From contig NC_080571.1 of assembly GCF_030247185.1 (NCBI RefSeq), forward strand, positions 347,417,879 through 347,481,878: 64,000 nucleotides of DNA, written 5' to 3'. Of this stretch, positions 44,976 through 57,465 are shown one piece after another. A program made the translations under genes and the position numbers. Every line of letters begins with the position of its first letter. The stretch's first letter is position 1. Source of the DNA: Malaya genurostris. Its lineage: Eukaryota > Arthropoda > Insecta > Diptera > Culicidae. The notes below the pieces were generated by a model. It searched no databases. It was not told the DNA's origin and worked only from the letters and a program-made list of their open reading frames with translations.

Positions 44976-46248
44976 GCAAAAGTGAGTTACAGAAATAGCA
45001 GACGCGTGACGCCCTCCATTTCTTAACCATTCATGGTTTCAGCATGGCCATAGTAAAAATGAGTCACACGAATAGTGCTCAGATATTGTTAATGTTTGCT
45101 GCATTAAGTTGCATATTTCGCTTCGGCACAAGGTTTCCTAGGTAAAAAAGGTGAAATGATGTATAACTTTTCCAGAAATGAATAAATCTATGCACTACCT
45201 TCTACAAAATTATGGGATTTTATATTTTCTTCAATTATTCCAAGCAAAGTATCCATAAAAAATAACTTGAAACAAGTTATGATTAAAAAACTGATTTTAA
45301 GGGGCTTGCCATGAAAACTCTTCGTATATCCGAAACGGTGCGACCTACACTTTTGGTATATTTGACAAAGTAAATTATTTTTAATAGTTCTAAAAGTTTG
45401 TCTCTTCAGAAAAAAAAGTTATGGTTATATTTTTTGTCAAAGTAGACCATGAACAATTAGGGATGGAATCAAATTACGTGGTATATATTTGTAAATAATT
45501 TCTTAAAAGCAACTATATGCATTAAAAGAACGGTTTGGGAGCTACTGATTTATGTCCACGTTTTTATTGATTCGAACCACTGTGCGACGGGTTTAGGCAC
45601 ATATCAGTCACGATTTTCAACTTTACAAGTGTAAAAGGTAAACCATGGTCGAAACCCGATCATTTCTTCTTGTACGTTAGACGGGACTAAACGTATGGGT
45701 GAGCACCTTCCAACAGGTAATTTAAAACTGAATTTAGTACCTCATATTAAGTTCGCAATAGGTTGGAACAACATTCAAAATATGAATTCTAGATATGGAT
45801 TCTGAAACAAACTTTCAGATCTGAACTCCGTACCAGAATTTTTGAACAGTTTTTTTACCTGAATTCAGTTTCAGAATTCATTTCCAGAATTCAGAATCTG
45901 CATGCTGGAATTGAAGTTGGATTTTGAGTTCTGGAACTAGATTTTGGAACTGTAATTCAGGTTCGGGATTCTTGTTGAGTCTGCTGTTGTGAGTTCTAGA
46001 GCTAATTTCACCAACTGAATTACGGATCTGGACTCAAACTGGAATTTGGCAACTGATTTCAGAGCCAGTCTCAGGTTTCGAATTTAGTTCTTTAATTCAG
46101 TTTCAGTTCCTGAATGTCCAGAATTCAGACTCTGGTACTCAACTAAATATCACAAATCTATTTTTAGAACCATTAAAATATTCCCAAAGGATTATGCGAA
46201 GTTTTTCCCCACTTAATATCTAAGTCTTCATAAAAACAACTATAGCAT
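44976..46248. other. Non-coding, with GAATTC-rich degenerate repeats
   Basis: 45760-46140 is a diffuse tandem of words around CAGAATTCAG and TTCTGGAACT, similar in style to 6900-7250. No gene is recognised elsewhere. Confidence 0.4.
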
Positions 46249-46282
46249 TCAGTTCGGGTTTACATCTCATCCAAGTCAGTCG
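46249..46282 (+). promoter_or_regulatory. LINE internal promoter (initiator plus DPE)
   Basis: TCAGTT (46249-46254) matches the insect initiator with +1 at 46251. AGTCG at 46278-46282 occupies +28 to +32 and fits the DPE consensus. This arrangement is typical of the internal promoters at the 5' ends of insect non-LTR retrotransposons. An ORF1-like frame begins about 105 bp downstream. Confidence 0.6.
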
Positions 46283-46357
46283 ATAAAATAAAACCGCTTA
46301 CGTTGGGGACAGAAGAAACCAAGTACAGTATTGTGTAGTGAACAATAGACCTCGAAA

Positions 46358-46547
46358 ATGAGTGAACCAAACGAACAAAAGCTATCGCCGACACGAAAGA
46401 ATACAATTATTGTTGCCTTCAGGCAGTGCAAAACTCGCAAATGCATCTTGACATTAAACGTGTGCATTTACTTCAATGCAATAAGACCAATAATGTTGTT
46501 TATATCCAGTTCTCTAAAGAGTTCGCTAAGGACAATAATATATAGAA
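46358..46547 (+). pseudogene. LINE ORF1 5' fragment
   Basis: The frame starts MSEPNEQKLSPTRK and after a small frameshift continues NNVVYIQFSKEFAKDNN. The last words match the beginning of the ORF1 remnant on the minus strand at 62253 (IQFAKDNNN). It therefore belongs to the same LINE ORF1 family. It breaks off at about 46547, where I-like ORF2 sequence begins. Confidence 0.6.
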
Positions 46548-48290
46548 TATGACTTCCTCGTTTGTTCGATTCTGGAGGCCGCAGAACAAGCCCAAACCAA
46601 ACGATTTCTTGGCTCATCGTCTAATAGAAGGCCTCCAAACCCTTGGTGGGACAAAGAATGCTCAGATGCTAAGCACGCGAAACAAAATGCTTTCAAGACG
46701 TTTTTAAAACGAGAAGGAGGAACTCCTCAGAATTTTAAAAAAAATTCTTGACTTTAGAAACCAAGTACCAGAGCATACTTCGGGCCAAGAAATGCAGCAA
46801 TTGGAGACATTTTGTGGAAGGTTTGTCAAGAGAAACCTCAATGAGCACTCTTTGGAACACGGCCAGCCGAATGATGAATCGTAACGTAGAAAATGAGAGT
46901 GAGGAATACTCGAATCGATGGATATTTGATTTTGCTAGGAAAGTTTGTCCAGATTCTGTTCCTACGCATAGCATTATTAGGGAGTCTTCTCCAAATGATG
47001 GTTCCATTGATATTCCCTTTTCAATGATGGAATTTTCCATAGCACTCATGTCTTGTAACAATAACGCTCCTGGGTTGAACAGAATTAAATTCAACTTGGT
47101 GAAGAATCTGCCCGACCTTGCAAAAAGACATTTGTTGGAATTGTTCAACAAGTTTCTTGAGTAAAATATTATTCCACCTGACTGGAGGCAAGTGAAAGTT
47201 ATCGCCATTCAAAAGCCGGGGAAACCAGCTTCCAATCACAACTCATATAGACCCATTGCAATGTTGTCCTACTTAGTTTGGTATCCGTAGAAATAAAGGG
47301 ACAAATGTATGCCTTGAATTACTTTCGTCTGACATCCAAATTGTCTTAGCTAAAAAACAACAAATGGCCTCTGTATTTTTAGACATTAAAAGAGCATTTG
47401 ATTCAGTTTCCATTGATGATCTTTCAGACAAGCTCCACCAACATGGACTCCCAGCGGTTATAAATAATTTGGACAACCTTTTGTCAGAGAAGTGCATGTA
47501 TTTTTCACATGGCGATTTGGCAACATTCAGAATTAGCTACATGGGTCTCCCGCAAGGCTCATGCCTCAGTCCGCTCCTTTATAATTTTTACGTGAATGAC
47601 ATTGACAGCTGTCTAGTAACCCCATGTACACTAAGACAATTGGCAGATGATGGCGTGGTTTCAGTTACTGGACCCAAAGCTATTGATCTGCATAAACCAT
47701 TGCAAGATACCTTAGATAACTTGTCCGATTGGGCTGTTCATCTTGGTATCGAATTCTCTGCGGAGAAAACAGAGTTAGTCGTCTTTTCAAGAAAGCATGA
47801 TCCCGCGCAGCTTCAGCTCCATATGATGGGAAGAATGATCCAACAGGTTTTAACTTTTAAATACCTCGGGGTGTGGTTTGATTCCAAATGCACTTGGGGA
47901 GGACACATTAGGTTTCTGATAACGAATTGCCAACAAAGAGTAAATTTTCTTCGAACAATAACAGGATCTTGGTGGAGTGCTCACCCGGAAGATCCAATAA
48001 AATTGTATCAGACAACGATACTTTCAGTGATGGAATATGGATGCGTTTGCTTTCGTTCCGCTGCAAACTCTCATATTATCAAACTGGAGCGAATTCAGTA
48101 TCGTTGTTTGCGAATTGCCTTAGGCTGCATGCATTCCACACATACAATGAGTCTTGAAGTTCTGGCGGGAGTTCTTCAATTGAAAGATCGTTTTTGGGAG
48201 CTTTCATCGCGACTGCTAATAAGATGTGAGATGCTGAATCCCACGGTAATTAATAATTTCGAAAGGCTAGTAGAGCTTGCAAATGCAAAT
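46548..48290 (+). pseudogene. I-like LINE ORF2, left part
   Basis: A relative of the LINE at 27153, 5'-truncated inside the linker between endonuclease and RT (PPNPWWDKECSD). It continues through EESEEYSNRWIFDFARKVC-like sequence and then loses about 85 bp at 47275. RT follows in one frame (47364-48302): VFLDIKRAFDSV, MGLPQGSCLSPLLYN and QLADDGVVS, with the catalytic pair intact, and then the thumb region. It is interrupted at 48290 by the Jockey-like LINE and resumes at 50907. Confidence 0.85.
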
Positions 48291-48539
48291 GCTGCCTGTT
48301 GATGCAGACGTGTTAGTTGATTGTGCAAACTCCAAAGCTAATTACAACGCGATATCGTTAAACCTAATGGTTAAATTTGTTCTACGACGTGTGTTATTCG
48401 GCGTGTTATTTGTAAAATAATTTTTTTTGTTGAACTGTGACGCTTCAATACCAATGGTTTGGTCGGAATCTCCGCTGTTGTGTTGCCCGCTCAGGGGCGA
48501 AGAGGAAGAAAATTACTTCTGTTCAATGCAGTGTTTGTT

Positions 48540-50680
48540 CTACGAGCATTCTCTCTGTATCTTCAGCCTAAATGGTCATGCGAGAGACTCAAACAATTGA
48601 AAACTGCAAAAAGATCCGCTCTGAGAAAATATTCGAAAAATAGAACTGATTACCTTCATTTACGATATGTGGCGATAAATAGCACAAACAAACGTTTGAA
48701 TAAACAGTTATTTGAAGCTTATCAACAGAAATCACAAGATAATCTAAAAAACAACCCGAAAGCTTTTTGGAAATATGTTAACGAACAGAGAAAGGAAAGT
48801 GGGCTGCCGAAAACTATGGTAAACGGTGATATTGAAGAAAAATCGACTGATAGTATTTGTAGTCTTTTCCGCGATCACTTCAGCAGCGTTTTCTGCGACC
48901 AGAAACTCGACATCGATTCCATTGCTGAAGCCGCTAATAATGTACCTTGCTTTCCATCTGTCGGCTCTCCGAATACTATATCGATTGGTGATGTGATCGA
49001 AGCGTGCAAGCGTCTTAAATGGTCTTCGAATCCTGGCCCTGATGGTATCCCGTCAATTGTGTTAAATAAATGTGAGTATCGCAACTCCATTGGCCAACGT
49101 TTTCAATAGCTCGCTGTCGTCAGGCATATTTCCAGACATCTGGAAAACCTCGCTATTATTCCCCATTCACAAAAAAGGTGATAAACATATAATCTCTAAC
49201 TATCGTGGTATTGCATCATTAAGTGCACCTTCTAAATTATTTGAGCTGTTTGTCGTGGATTTCATGCACCGTTGTAGCTCACAGTACATATCTACCGACC
49301 AACATGGATTCGTTCCCAAGCGTTCAACAACTACAAATCTCGTTTGTTATACATCGCACATCATTTCTGAGATGGAGAAGGGTCATCAAACTGACTCTAT
49401 CTGTACAGATTTATCAGCTGCTTTCGACAAGATCAATCATGATATCGCTCTAGCGAAACTCAACCGCCTTGGATTCCATGGTAGATTTTTAAACTGGATA
49501 AAATCTTATCTCGTTGACCGCAAAATGTCGGTAAAAATTGGTGACACTGTTTCTAATTCGTTTTCCATTACCTTTGGTGTGCCACAAGGTAGTCACCTTG
49601 GACCTCTTCTGTTCCTGATTTACATCAACGACGTTAATCTTTCCCTGAAGTGCTTGAAGATCTCGTATGCAAACGACTTTAAACTGTTTTTTTAAAATTG
49701 ATAGCCAAAGCGATGCTAAATTTCTCCAACAACAACTTGATATTTTCGGAAATTGGTGTCAAGTCAACAGGATGGTACTAAATGCTTCAAAGTGTTCTAT
49801 CATAACGTTCAGTCGCAAAAGAAAACCGATCATTTTCAACTATTTGCTGCTTGGGACCGAGCTAAATAGAGTAAGCTGCATAAAAGATCTAGGAGTCCTA
49901 CTTGATAGCAAATTAACTTTTTGCGATCATATATCATATATCGTTTCTAAGGCATGCAAACAACTCGGATTCATCTTCCGAATGACGAAATCATTCAGTA
50001 ACATACACTGCTTGAAAGCATTATATGTTGCCCTGGTTCGATCTGTTCTCGAGTTTTCTGTAGTTGTGTTGTCACCTTATTACCATAACGGGGTACAACG
50101 CATTGAAGCTGTGCAGCATAAATTCGTCCGTTTTGCTTTACGTCAACTGCCTTGGAGAGACCCCCATAACCTTCCCAGATACGAACTTAGATGTAATCTC
50201 ATTGGACTTGAGTTGCTTAGTGATCGACGCAATGTTTCGAAATCAATGTTTTTTTTTTGTTTCAATTATAGAGGCTTTAACATCTTAGGTCATTCGCCTC
50301 TTCGGACCAGAAAATCTTTCTGACCCTATGTGCGGGGTTGGGAATCGAACCCAGGCGGGCTGCGTGAAAGGCATCGACTATCCCATCACGCTATACCCGT
50401 CCCCAAAATCAATGTTTGTTTGTTTCCGATTTAATTCTGGGAAACATCGACTGCTCCAGCCTTCTCGGACAACTCGATATAAATATCAGACGTAGAACTC
50501 TCCGGAATAACCTTTTCCTTGTCCCCCAGTTTGCTAGAACGAATTATGCGAAGAACGAACCTGTATCAAGCATGATTCGTATATTTAATCGTTGTTATAC
50601 TATTTTTGATTTTAATCTGTCTCGTACTACTTTAAGACGCTCATTTATAGTATTTTTTAAGAACTTGACCTAAGAATGAC
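48540..50680 (+). pseudogene. Jockey-like reverse transcriptase pseudogene
   Basis: Three frames follow each other. 48540-49109 has the pre-RT region (KNNPKAFWKYVNEQR, then SNPGPDGIPSIVL). 49072-49695 has the RT fingers and palm (HKKGDKHIISNYRGI, STDLSAAFDK-like DLSAAFDKINH, GVPQGSHLGPLLFLIYIND). 49667-50323 has the thumb (IKDLGVLLDSKLTF). The catalytic block reads YANDFK: codon 49672-49674 is AAC where the family has GAC, so one catalytic aspartate is changed to asparagine. Together with two frameshifts and the SINE at 50252 this gene is dead. The last part resumes after the SINE at 50416-50673. Confidence 0.85.
50252..50405 (-). mobile_element. tRNA-related SINE (SINE200-like), minus orientation
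   Basis: The insert is flanked by a perfect 12-bp duplication AAATCAATGTTT (50240-50251 and 50406-50417), with poly(A) as poly(T) at the left. On the minus strand the head reads GACGGGTATAGCGTGATGGG (box A region) and GGTTCGATTCC (box B), followed by a tRNA-unrelated tail. I recall similar heads in the mosquito SINE200 family but cannot verify membership. A decayed tail copy is at 26155-26245. Confidence 0.8.
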
Positions 50681-50906
50681 ATTACTTGTAATTCGTACAT
50701 TTGTATTTAAGTTTGTGAGTTCTAAGTATATTATGTTAGTTTGTAAGTGTACCTTGTATTTTATTATAATTAATTAATGTATCATTTGGATGTGATTATC
50801 TGTTGATACAAAAGATGAGGTTTTATGCCTACTGGAGAGAGATTCTTAATAAGTATCAACTCCAGTGGGCTTTTCCCTGCTCCAAATAAATAAATAAATA
50901 AATAAA

Positions 50907-52230
50907 TCTCAAACAAGATTCATGACAGTATATTTTAACCATATGTCACAGGAAATCGGCCCTTCAAGATATATTCCTATCCGTGACACCTTCCTAAATG
51001 TCCCTAACTCAACTCTATTTTTCGACACATCCATGCAGCGTGAACTGCGTGGAATCCCGGAACACCTACGTTCGATGGAAATCGCAAAAATATTTACAAG
51101 TAAGTTCATGCATATTGACTCTGAGAAAATATTTCACACGAACAGATGATTCGTGAAGAGGATACTCGGTTTGGTATATTCAACAATAATGTTTCGGCTT
51201 CATTTAGGCTTACAGAACCTGCATCTGTTTATATAGCATTATAGTTTGAGTGTAATCGTCACATTATTTCCAAACAATTATTTTCTCTTCACAGATAGTC
51301 TGAGTGCAATTGAAGCCATTCGTTCGAACGCTGCTGGCAAAATGAACCGTTTTTCTAGGGCAAAATAAAACAGTGCCCAGTTTCATTCCAGGCAATGAAA
51401 GAGCCGATATTTTAGCCAAACATGGTGCTATTGAGGGTGAAATTTATGAGAGACCGATTGCTTTCAACGAATTCTATAGCTCGTCTCTCCAAAGAACACT
51501 TACCAGCTGGCAAGCTTCTTGGGATAGAAATGATCTGGGTCGGTGGATGCACTCAATTATTCCGAAAATATCGACAAAGGCATGGTTCAGGGGACTGGAT
51601 GTGAGTAGGGACTTCATTCGTGTGATGTCCAGACTCATGTCCAATCACTACACGTTAGACGCACATCTCCTTCGAATTGGACTTTCCGAAACTAATCATT
51701 GTGCTTGTGGCGAAGGTTATCGGGATATTGATCATGTCGTTTGGACATGCGTGAAGTATCGTGATGTCAGATCTCAACTAATAAATTTCTTGCGTACCCA
51801 AGGTAGACCATCTAATGTTCCAGTTCGCGACTTTTTTGCTTGTCGTGACCTTCCTTACCAGAAACTTCATTATCATTTTATTAAGTCCATTGGAGTTCCA
51901 ATTTTAGTTTTATTTTATGTTACACTGTTTTCTCTTCCATGAGTTCAACCAATGGCCAAATATATGATATTGAATGAAAGTGATGAACTGATACAAACAA
52001 ACCTGAAATAGTTATAAGATCATGTGCAAAATAAATGTATTTTATTTAATGTAATTTATAATAGCAAATCGTTTGATAAAAACTGTGTTTAGATTAACTA
52101 ATGAATACCAACATACTAATATTATATTCGAAATGTATTAGGTTTAAAGTACTATGTATTGTGGATGCCACGGCGAAGAAAAACTAATGTATATTGCCTA
52201 TGAAATAAACGTATTTATGAGAAAAAAAAA
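50907..52230 (+). pseudogene. I-like LINE ORF2, right part and 3' UTR
   Basis: Sequence continues from 48290: SQTRFMTVYFNHMSQ, a damaged RNase H (the DGSY and SDS blocks are frameshifted or missing around 51140-51370; GNERADILAKHGA is intact), and the C-terminal zinc motif CACGEGYRDIDHVVWTC in a frame from 51373 to 51942. The 3' UTR ends in poly(A) at 52222-52230. This 3' part is the closest relative of the antisense insert at 29300-30023. Confidence 0.85.
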
Positions 52231-53244
52231 TGTATTCCCATATTTAAGCACCATAAAGCATTAATGCTCGTTTATAATGTTTCAAACTTGTCGTCATTCG
52301 ACACTGTGTAAGAAAACTACTCAGAAATCCGACCTACAAATAACATGAGAGATGATCGTGTCATCCATTATTCACTGGCTGTTTCAATAATTCAAAGTTT
52401 TCCAATTTAGTAATAGCATTGGTGATAGAATTCTAAAATTATGAGATCATTTCATTCATTTGATTCAAAACCCTTTTTGGAAATAGAATCCATACAGATA
52501 TTATTTTCTCATCATCATTCAATTAGTAAGCCGCATTAATGCAACGGATTGACTGACCAAAAAGATTCAGAGCAATTATCTTTTTCATATCATTCGATAC
52601 TCCACCGTAAATCTCTCTGGCGAGTGCAACATATCCCAAACCACGTAGTTTGAAAAACTCACAGACAATGAAACTATTGTCACTCCTAATTATGCCATCA
52701 ATTATAGACGCACTTAATTTCATAAAACATCAACCAAAACTAATTACAATAATGTTGATTTCCGGCCGGAAGCGCTTAATCCTAACCCACTAATTTGCAA
52801 TTCAGTAAAACAGGCATACGCATACAGTTGGGCAATAGTTGGTAGACACTAGCACCGAATATGATGATGATTATAAAATTTTCATCTCTGCTCGAATTGT
52901 GTTTCACCATCCGTTTCATTTTTTTTTCAACTTTTCCGAGCTGATGGCGCCAGGGATTTATTAATTATGATTATCATTACCAAAGATGTTCAGCTTATAA
53001 CTGTTTTAAACATTTTTTAAACTGTTTAAACAATTATTCGTGAAATATTGTTGATACGATTCCATAGACTACAAAAATATCCTGGTAAATAAAACAGAAA
53101 GTGATTAATTAATTATTGACGAAGCAGAATGAATGTAATTCGCTATCTTATTTGAATAATTAATTTCGATTGAATTTAAATCAACAAACAAATTCGTAAT
53201 GTATCATAGCAGGCCATATTTTCGTTTATTACTGCACTGCATCC
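52231..53244. other. AT-rich non-coding sequence
   Basis: No gene or clear repeat is recognised; short frames carry no recognisable domain. Confidence 0.4.
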
Positions 53245-53356
53245 AAGGTATTCTGTAGCGAAGAACTACAGAACGATACTGAACTGTGTAAGAATCGAAC
53301 CCATCACCTCGATTGAGCAGGTGCACCTGCTTTTAGCATCGCATCAACACACCGGC
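53245..53356 (-). mobile_element. Possible tRNA-related SINE fragment
   Basis: On the minus strand a head with GTGTGTTGATGCGATGC precedes GGGTTCGATTC, a good box B, and ends GTTCTGTAGTTCTTCGCTAC. Spacing resembles a tRNA-derived SINE. A proper cloverleaf is not convincing. No target duplication was found. Confidence 0.35.
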
Positions 53357-54598
53357 AAGTGAAAGAAAAACTTACAACAAGTTCCACAAAGTTAGCTTTC
53401 GAACATAAAAGCTCGCTGCTAACACTCACAATCACGGTGGGTGGCAACCGGCGAAACCGAACAGGCTATCTCACCTGCGGTCGCGATAGCATACAGTTGC
53501 GCAACCCAGCAACGAGCTCCACGGCAAATCAGCGCCCGATGCGCACTCACTCCGCCTACTTTGTTCCGGTGATTGCTGTTCTTTATTCATTGCATCACTC
53601 GAGCGCGCCCCGTTCTGGTGAGTGCCAACCGGTCGTGGCCTGTTACGATGGAAAAGCATTCTTCCTTCCTTCCCAACATCATTCCGACTGTATTGTCTAG
53701 TGCGGGAAAATTTGCATGCTTTTACATTGGGCTCCGGAACAGACGGAACGACGGTGATTTATCGTCAATCTCAGTTGACTGCGGGAATTTGAACGAACCG
53801 GACGGAACAAACGGGATCAAGCGGTGAACCGGGAAGTTTGTAATGGTGAATAGTGAATAGTGTAATTAGTACTGCTATGATCTACCTTGTTTCAATCGGA
53901 AAAGTGGATTACGCCTAATAGGCGCATTGACTGTCCGGATAAATTGTGGATTACGAAGGATACCAAAAGCAAGGATGCATACCCTAGCGCAGAATGTTAG
54001 CCAAATTCAGTCCAATCTCTCCAGACTAGTAAGTGCTTGTAATGTGCCTTGAACGGTGTCATAAATATTGGGATTCAAAATCATTGATTGAAATTCGAAA
54101 CATTGCCAGTAGAAAGAACAAATAGCAATGAAAATATGGCCTATATATTCGACGAGGGCATGACTGTGTCCGTTTCATGTTGGAGTGCAACCAATCAATC
54201 GCTAGCTGCCGCTATAACTGCTGCTGCGATGGCGGAAATGCATAAATTGTTGCAGCAGCCATATCGATTTTCAGCTTGCGCTACGCTCCGATACCTCCGG
54301 TCGATGAGGCTTTACTGCCAACGAGTACGAGACAGTCATATGCGGCGATTTAATTCCGGTAGATTCCGGTTCTGTCTGAGTCAACGTGGAACAATGCGAT
54401 TTTAGCACAATTTTAAAATAGAGATCGTGGAAATGAAATAGCTCAAGCTATTTCATTCCGAAATATTTTCTGTTGATACTGAATGATATGATATAATAAA
54501 AAAAAATTCTCTCAAATTTATAAACCAGAACTGATCAATCCGACGGCATACGGTTTCTCTAAATTCAAACATTATCGCTAAATTTTGTAGATAAATTG
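53357..54598. other. Unassigned, moderately GC-rich sequence
   Basis: 53400-53830 is richer in GC and CpG than its neighbourhood and could be a 5' exon or promoter of a host gene. Frames here (53359-53700, 53573-53827, 54088-54405) overlap and show no recognisable domain. I assign no function. Confidence 0.3.
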
Positions 54599-54635
54599 AA
54601 GCACAATTCAATGGTTTCAAACATCAAAACAGATA

Positions 54636-57118
54636 TCAGGAATCAGGAATCAGAACAAATTGGCTCAAATGGCACGTTCCCCTTGATATTTGGAGATTTG
54701 TGCCTTGCCATCAATTTGTTTTTAGCATCATTTTCCCGATATATAAGAGGGAAGGATTGAAAGGAAATGGTAAGGGTTGGACTAGGAGGATGGGAAAAAT
54801 TGACGACACAAAAACACATAAAAGCAGAAGTAAACTCTGCACCCCTAAGGGATGCTGAACAATCTGCTGAGGATCACATTTAGTGGAAGCAGAAGGAAAT
54901 TCTGAACCTCTACGAGGTCCCGAACAGTCTGCTGTTAATAAAACCTCCAACCCCCGAGAGGATTTAGAGATCTTACAAAAGCGACACCATTCTGCACTCT
55001 CGGAATAATGCAGAACGACTCGCAGTATGTACGAGCAGAAGTAAATTCGGTACCCCCAAAGGATGCCAAACAATCTGCTAAACCCTATTTAAGGTGAATA
55101 CAGAAGGGATTCATTCACTCCAGGAAGAACGATGAACCCTTCTGACTATAGCTCCTTACCACATTGGGTGAGAAACGAGAGAATATCCTTTTGCGGGACA
55201 GTTACATATCAGATGATATGAAGTACCATAATCGCATTTACACAAATCACACGAATAATACTCAGCACGTTGAATAGTAGCCATGTGATAATTGAGTTTG
55301 CAATGTCCAGTCAGAGCTCTGACCAGAATACTTCAATGATACTTGGAGAAATGCAGTAGACACTTTGACATTTTCAGATTTAAATCTGGTAGAAATGCTT
55401 TTGTCTGAGCGCAAGTTTGCAAGCTGCGCCAGTAGCTGGCATGTTTGGATGCAGCCCAAGAACGTATCTTGTGCTTTATCCAACTAGTTGAAAGTGGTAA
55501 AGCTAGTTCAGGACCAACGAAATCATTCGTTGCACCAGCTCTAGCCAACTCATCAGCCCATTCATTTCCAGTAATACCAGAATGGCCGGGTACCCATAAG
55601 AAGTAAACAGCATTTGAAATGCTGAGGTCTTCAATTTGAGTTCGACATGCGATCACTAGATTCGACCGTGAGTCATTCGAACTGAGTGCTTTTAAGGCTG
55701 CCTGACTGTCGGAACAAAAATAAATACGTTTACCACAGATCCTCTGCTGAAGTGCCGATTGTACTCCACACAGAATTGCGTAGATTTCTGCTTGGAACAC
55801 AGTACAGTATCTACCAAGTGAATGAGACTGCTCCAGCCTGATTTCACGACAGTAGACACCAGCACCAGCACGACCATTCAACAGAGAACCGTCCGTAAAA
55901 CAAACTATGTGTTCATCAAGTTGTCGTTCCAGACAACCAGACAACCATTCCTAACGAAGAGGATAGCTCACATTGAATGTTTTAAAAGGAAAACTGCATG
56001 TGAGAGTTAGGTCACTAGGAGCGAGTAAATACTCATCCCACGTAACCATTTGAGACCACAAGCGAGTGTGGCTGGTAGCATAATCTAATGGGTTACTGTT
56101 CCAAAGCCCTGTAACCCTAAGACGGTATGCACAAGATAATGCTTCTTGTTTTAGGAACACATGTAGTGGTTTAATACACAGTAGCGCCTCTAGAGCAGCA
56201 TTAGGAGTTGTCGTGAATGCTCCTGTCATCGCCATTAGGACCATCCTTTGGAGATGATTTAGCTTTGACTGAACTGTCGCGACTTCTCCTTTCTGCCACC
56301 ATACAAGACATCCATATGCTAAAATTGGTCTAACAATAGTTGTGTAGATCCAATTAATATATCTGGGTTTGAGTCCCCATGATTTTCCAAAAGCTCGTCT
56401 GCATTGGCCGAAAGCCATGCAAGCTCTTACAATCCTGAAGTCAATGTGAGCAGACCAATTCAGTTTTGAGTCAAGAATAACCCCGACGTATTTAACTTGA
56501 TCGACCACAGTGACCTCTAAACCAAAGAACTGCAACGGACGAGCTCCTGTAATTATCCTACGATGAGTGAAAAGCACCATTTGATGTTTTGCCCGGATTT
56601 ACAGATAATCCAACCTGAAAACACCATTGTTTAACAGATCGCAGGGCTTGCTGCATTAAATCAAAGAGAGTGTTAATGCTTATACCGGTCATCAATATAT
56701 GATAATCGTCGGCAAAACCATAAGTCGGAAATCCGAGGTTATTAAGTTTCCTTAACAAACTATCAGTGACTAGGTTCCATGAAAGTGGGGATAGTACACC
56801 ACCTTGAGGAAAAACCCAAGATATTCCGTTCACGACTGCAATGTTTAACCTCCTGCAGCCATTCAGCCATCGGCACGGAAATACACCTTGACTTAGGAGT
56901 TCCTATTTTTGTGGCCTTTTACGACATGGAACAGGAAACCAGTGGATCAATTCTTGGTAAAAAATAATTCCGCCGGATACCACACGGCTTACCTGTTTGG
57001 TGGACTTATACCACCGGTACAGGTGGACCGTAGCGTTATTCTTAGCAGTTGGGAAACCGCTACCGACACTACACGGCTATCTAGGCTGCTCAGAGAGGGA
57101 AGTTAACATTGATGGTCA
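54636..57118 (-). mobile_element. LOA-like LINE, internally reduced, 37-bp target duplication
   Basis: The element is flanked by a 37-bp duplication with one mismatch (54599-54635 and 57119-57155; core ATGGTTTCAAACATCAAAAC). In element orientation (right to left) it has about 250 bp of probable 5' UTR (57118-56860), then joins directly to the middle of RT, followed by RNase H and a 3' UTR of about 700 bp ending in short ATTCCTG-type tail repeats. The 3' UTR has a solo relative at 25388-25712. The family resembles Lian/LOA elements of Aedes. Confidence 0.8.
55270..56855 (-). pseudogene. LOA-like RT/RNase H pseudogene
   Basis: From right to left: RT palm NGISWVFPQGGVLSPLSWN and the catalytic block YGFADDYHIL (56833-56558); after a frameshift near 56570, the RT thumb with KYVGVILDSKLNW and YINWIYTTIVRPILAYGCL (56580-55951); after a stop or frame change, RNase H (55944-55333) with the acidic positions in FTDGSLLNG, FQAEIYA, SDSQAALKAL and GNEWADELA. 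Fingers, endonuclease and ORF1 are missing. RT and RNase H active-site residues are kept, but the gene is broken in at least two places. Confidence 0.85.
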
Positions 57119-57155
57119 AAGCACAATTCCATGGTTTCAAACATCAAAACAGATA

Positions 57156-57465
57156 GCTCTTATTTCATAATTTATTCATAGATGAACTGTTTTCAAAAAT
57201 CCACCGTTGTTTAGTGAGGCAGTTTTTCTGTTTTATGAGGACCATTTCTAGCCGACGGTTTAAGAATACCCGGACTCCCCGCATATAGAAACAGCCATGT
57301 AGTGTCCTACTTTCAAAATAGGCCAGGTTTCGAAGTATTGCACAATTGTCGACCTATTTTATCCACGACTTCTGAAAGCCAGTGCAATATTCTGCAAAAA
57401 AAAAACAATTTCAGTTATATAACTAGATATTAGAAAGAGCCGGGTGAAGCATTCTTTGTAGGTCT
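57156..57465. other. Non-coding sequence
   Basis: No gene or repeat recognised. Confidence 0.35.

Larger units (their letters stand above)
48291..50906 (+). mobile_element. Jockey-like LINE, 5'-truncated, nested
   Basis: The insertion splits the I-like ORF2 between codons for ELAN and SQTRFM. It ends in (AAAT)n repeats (50885-50906), a common Jockey-type tail. It carries RT and the post-RT domain only, with no RNase H. A SINE is inserted near its 3' end. The first 170 bp (48291-48460) are not recognisable, and may be rearranged 5' sequence. The target duplication cannot be separated from the AAAT tail. Confidence 0.82.

Noticed and set aside
54711..55073. 120-codon minus-strand gene
   Set aside because: The frame lies in the 3' UTR of the LOA-like LINE and recurs in part at 25428-25668.
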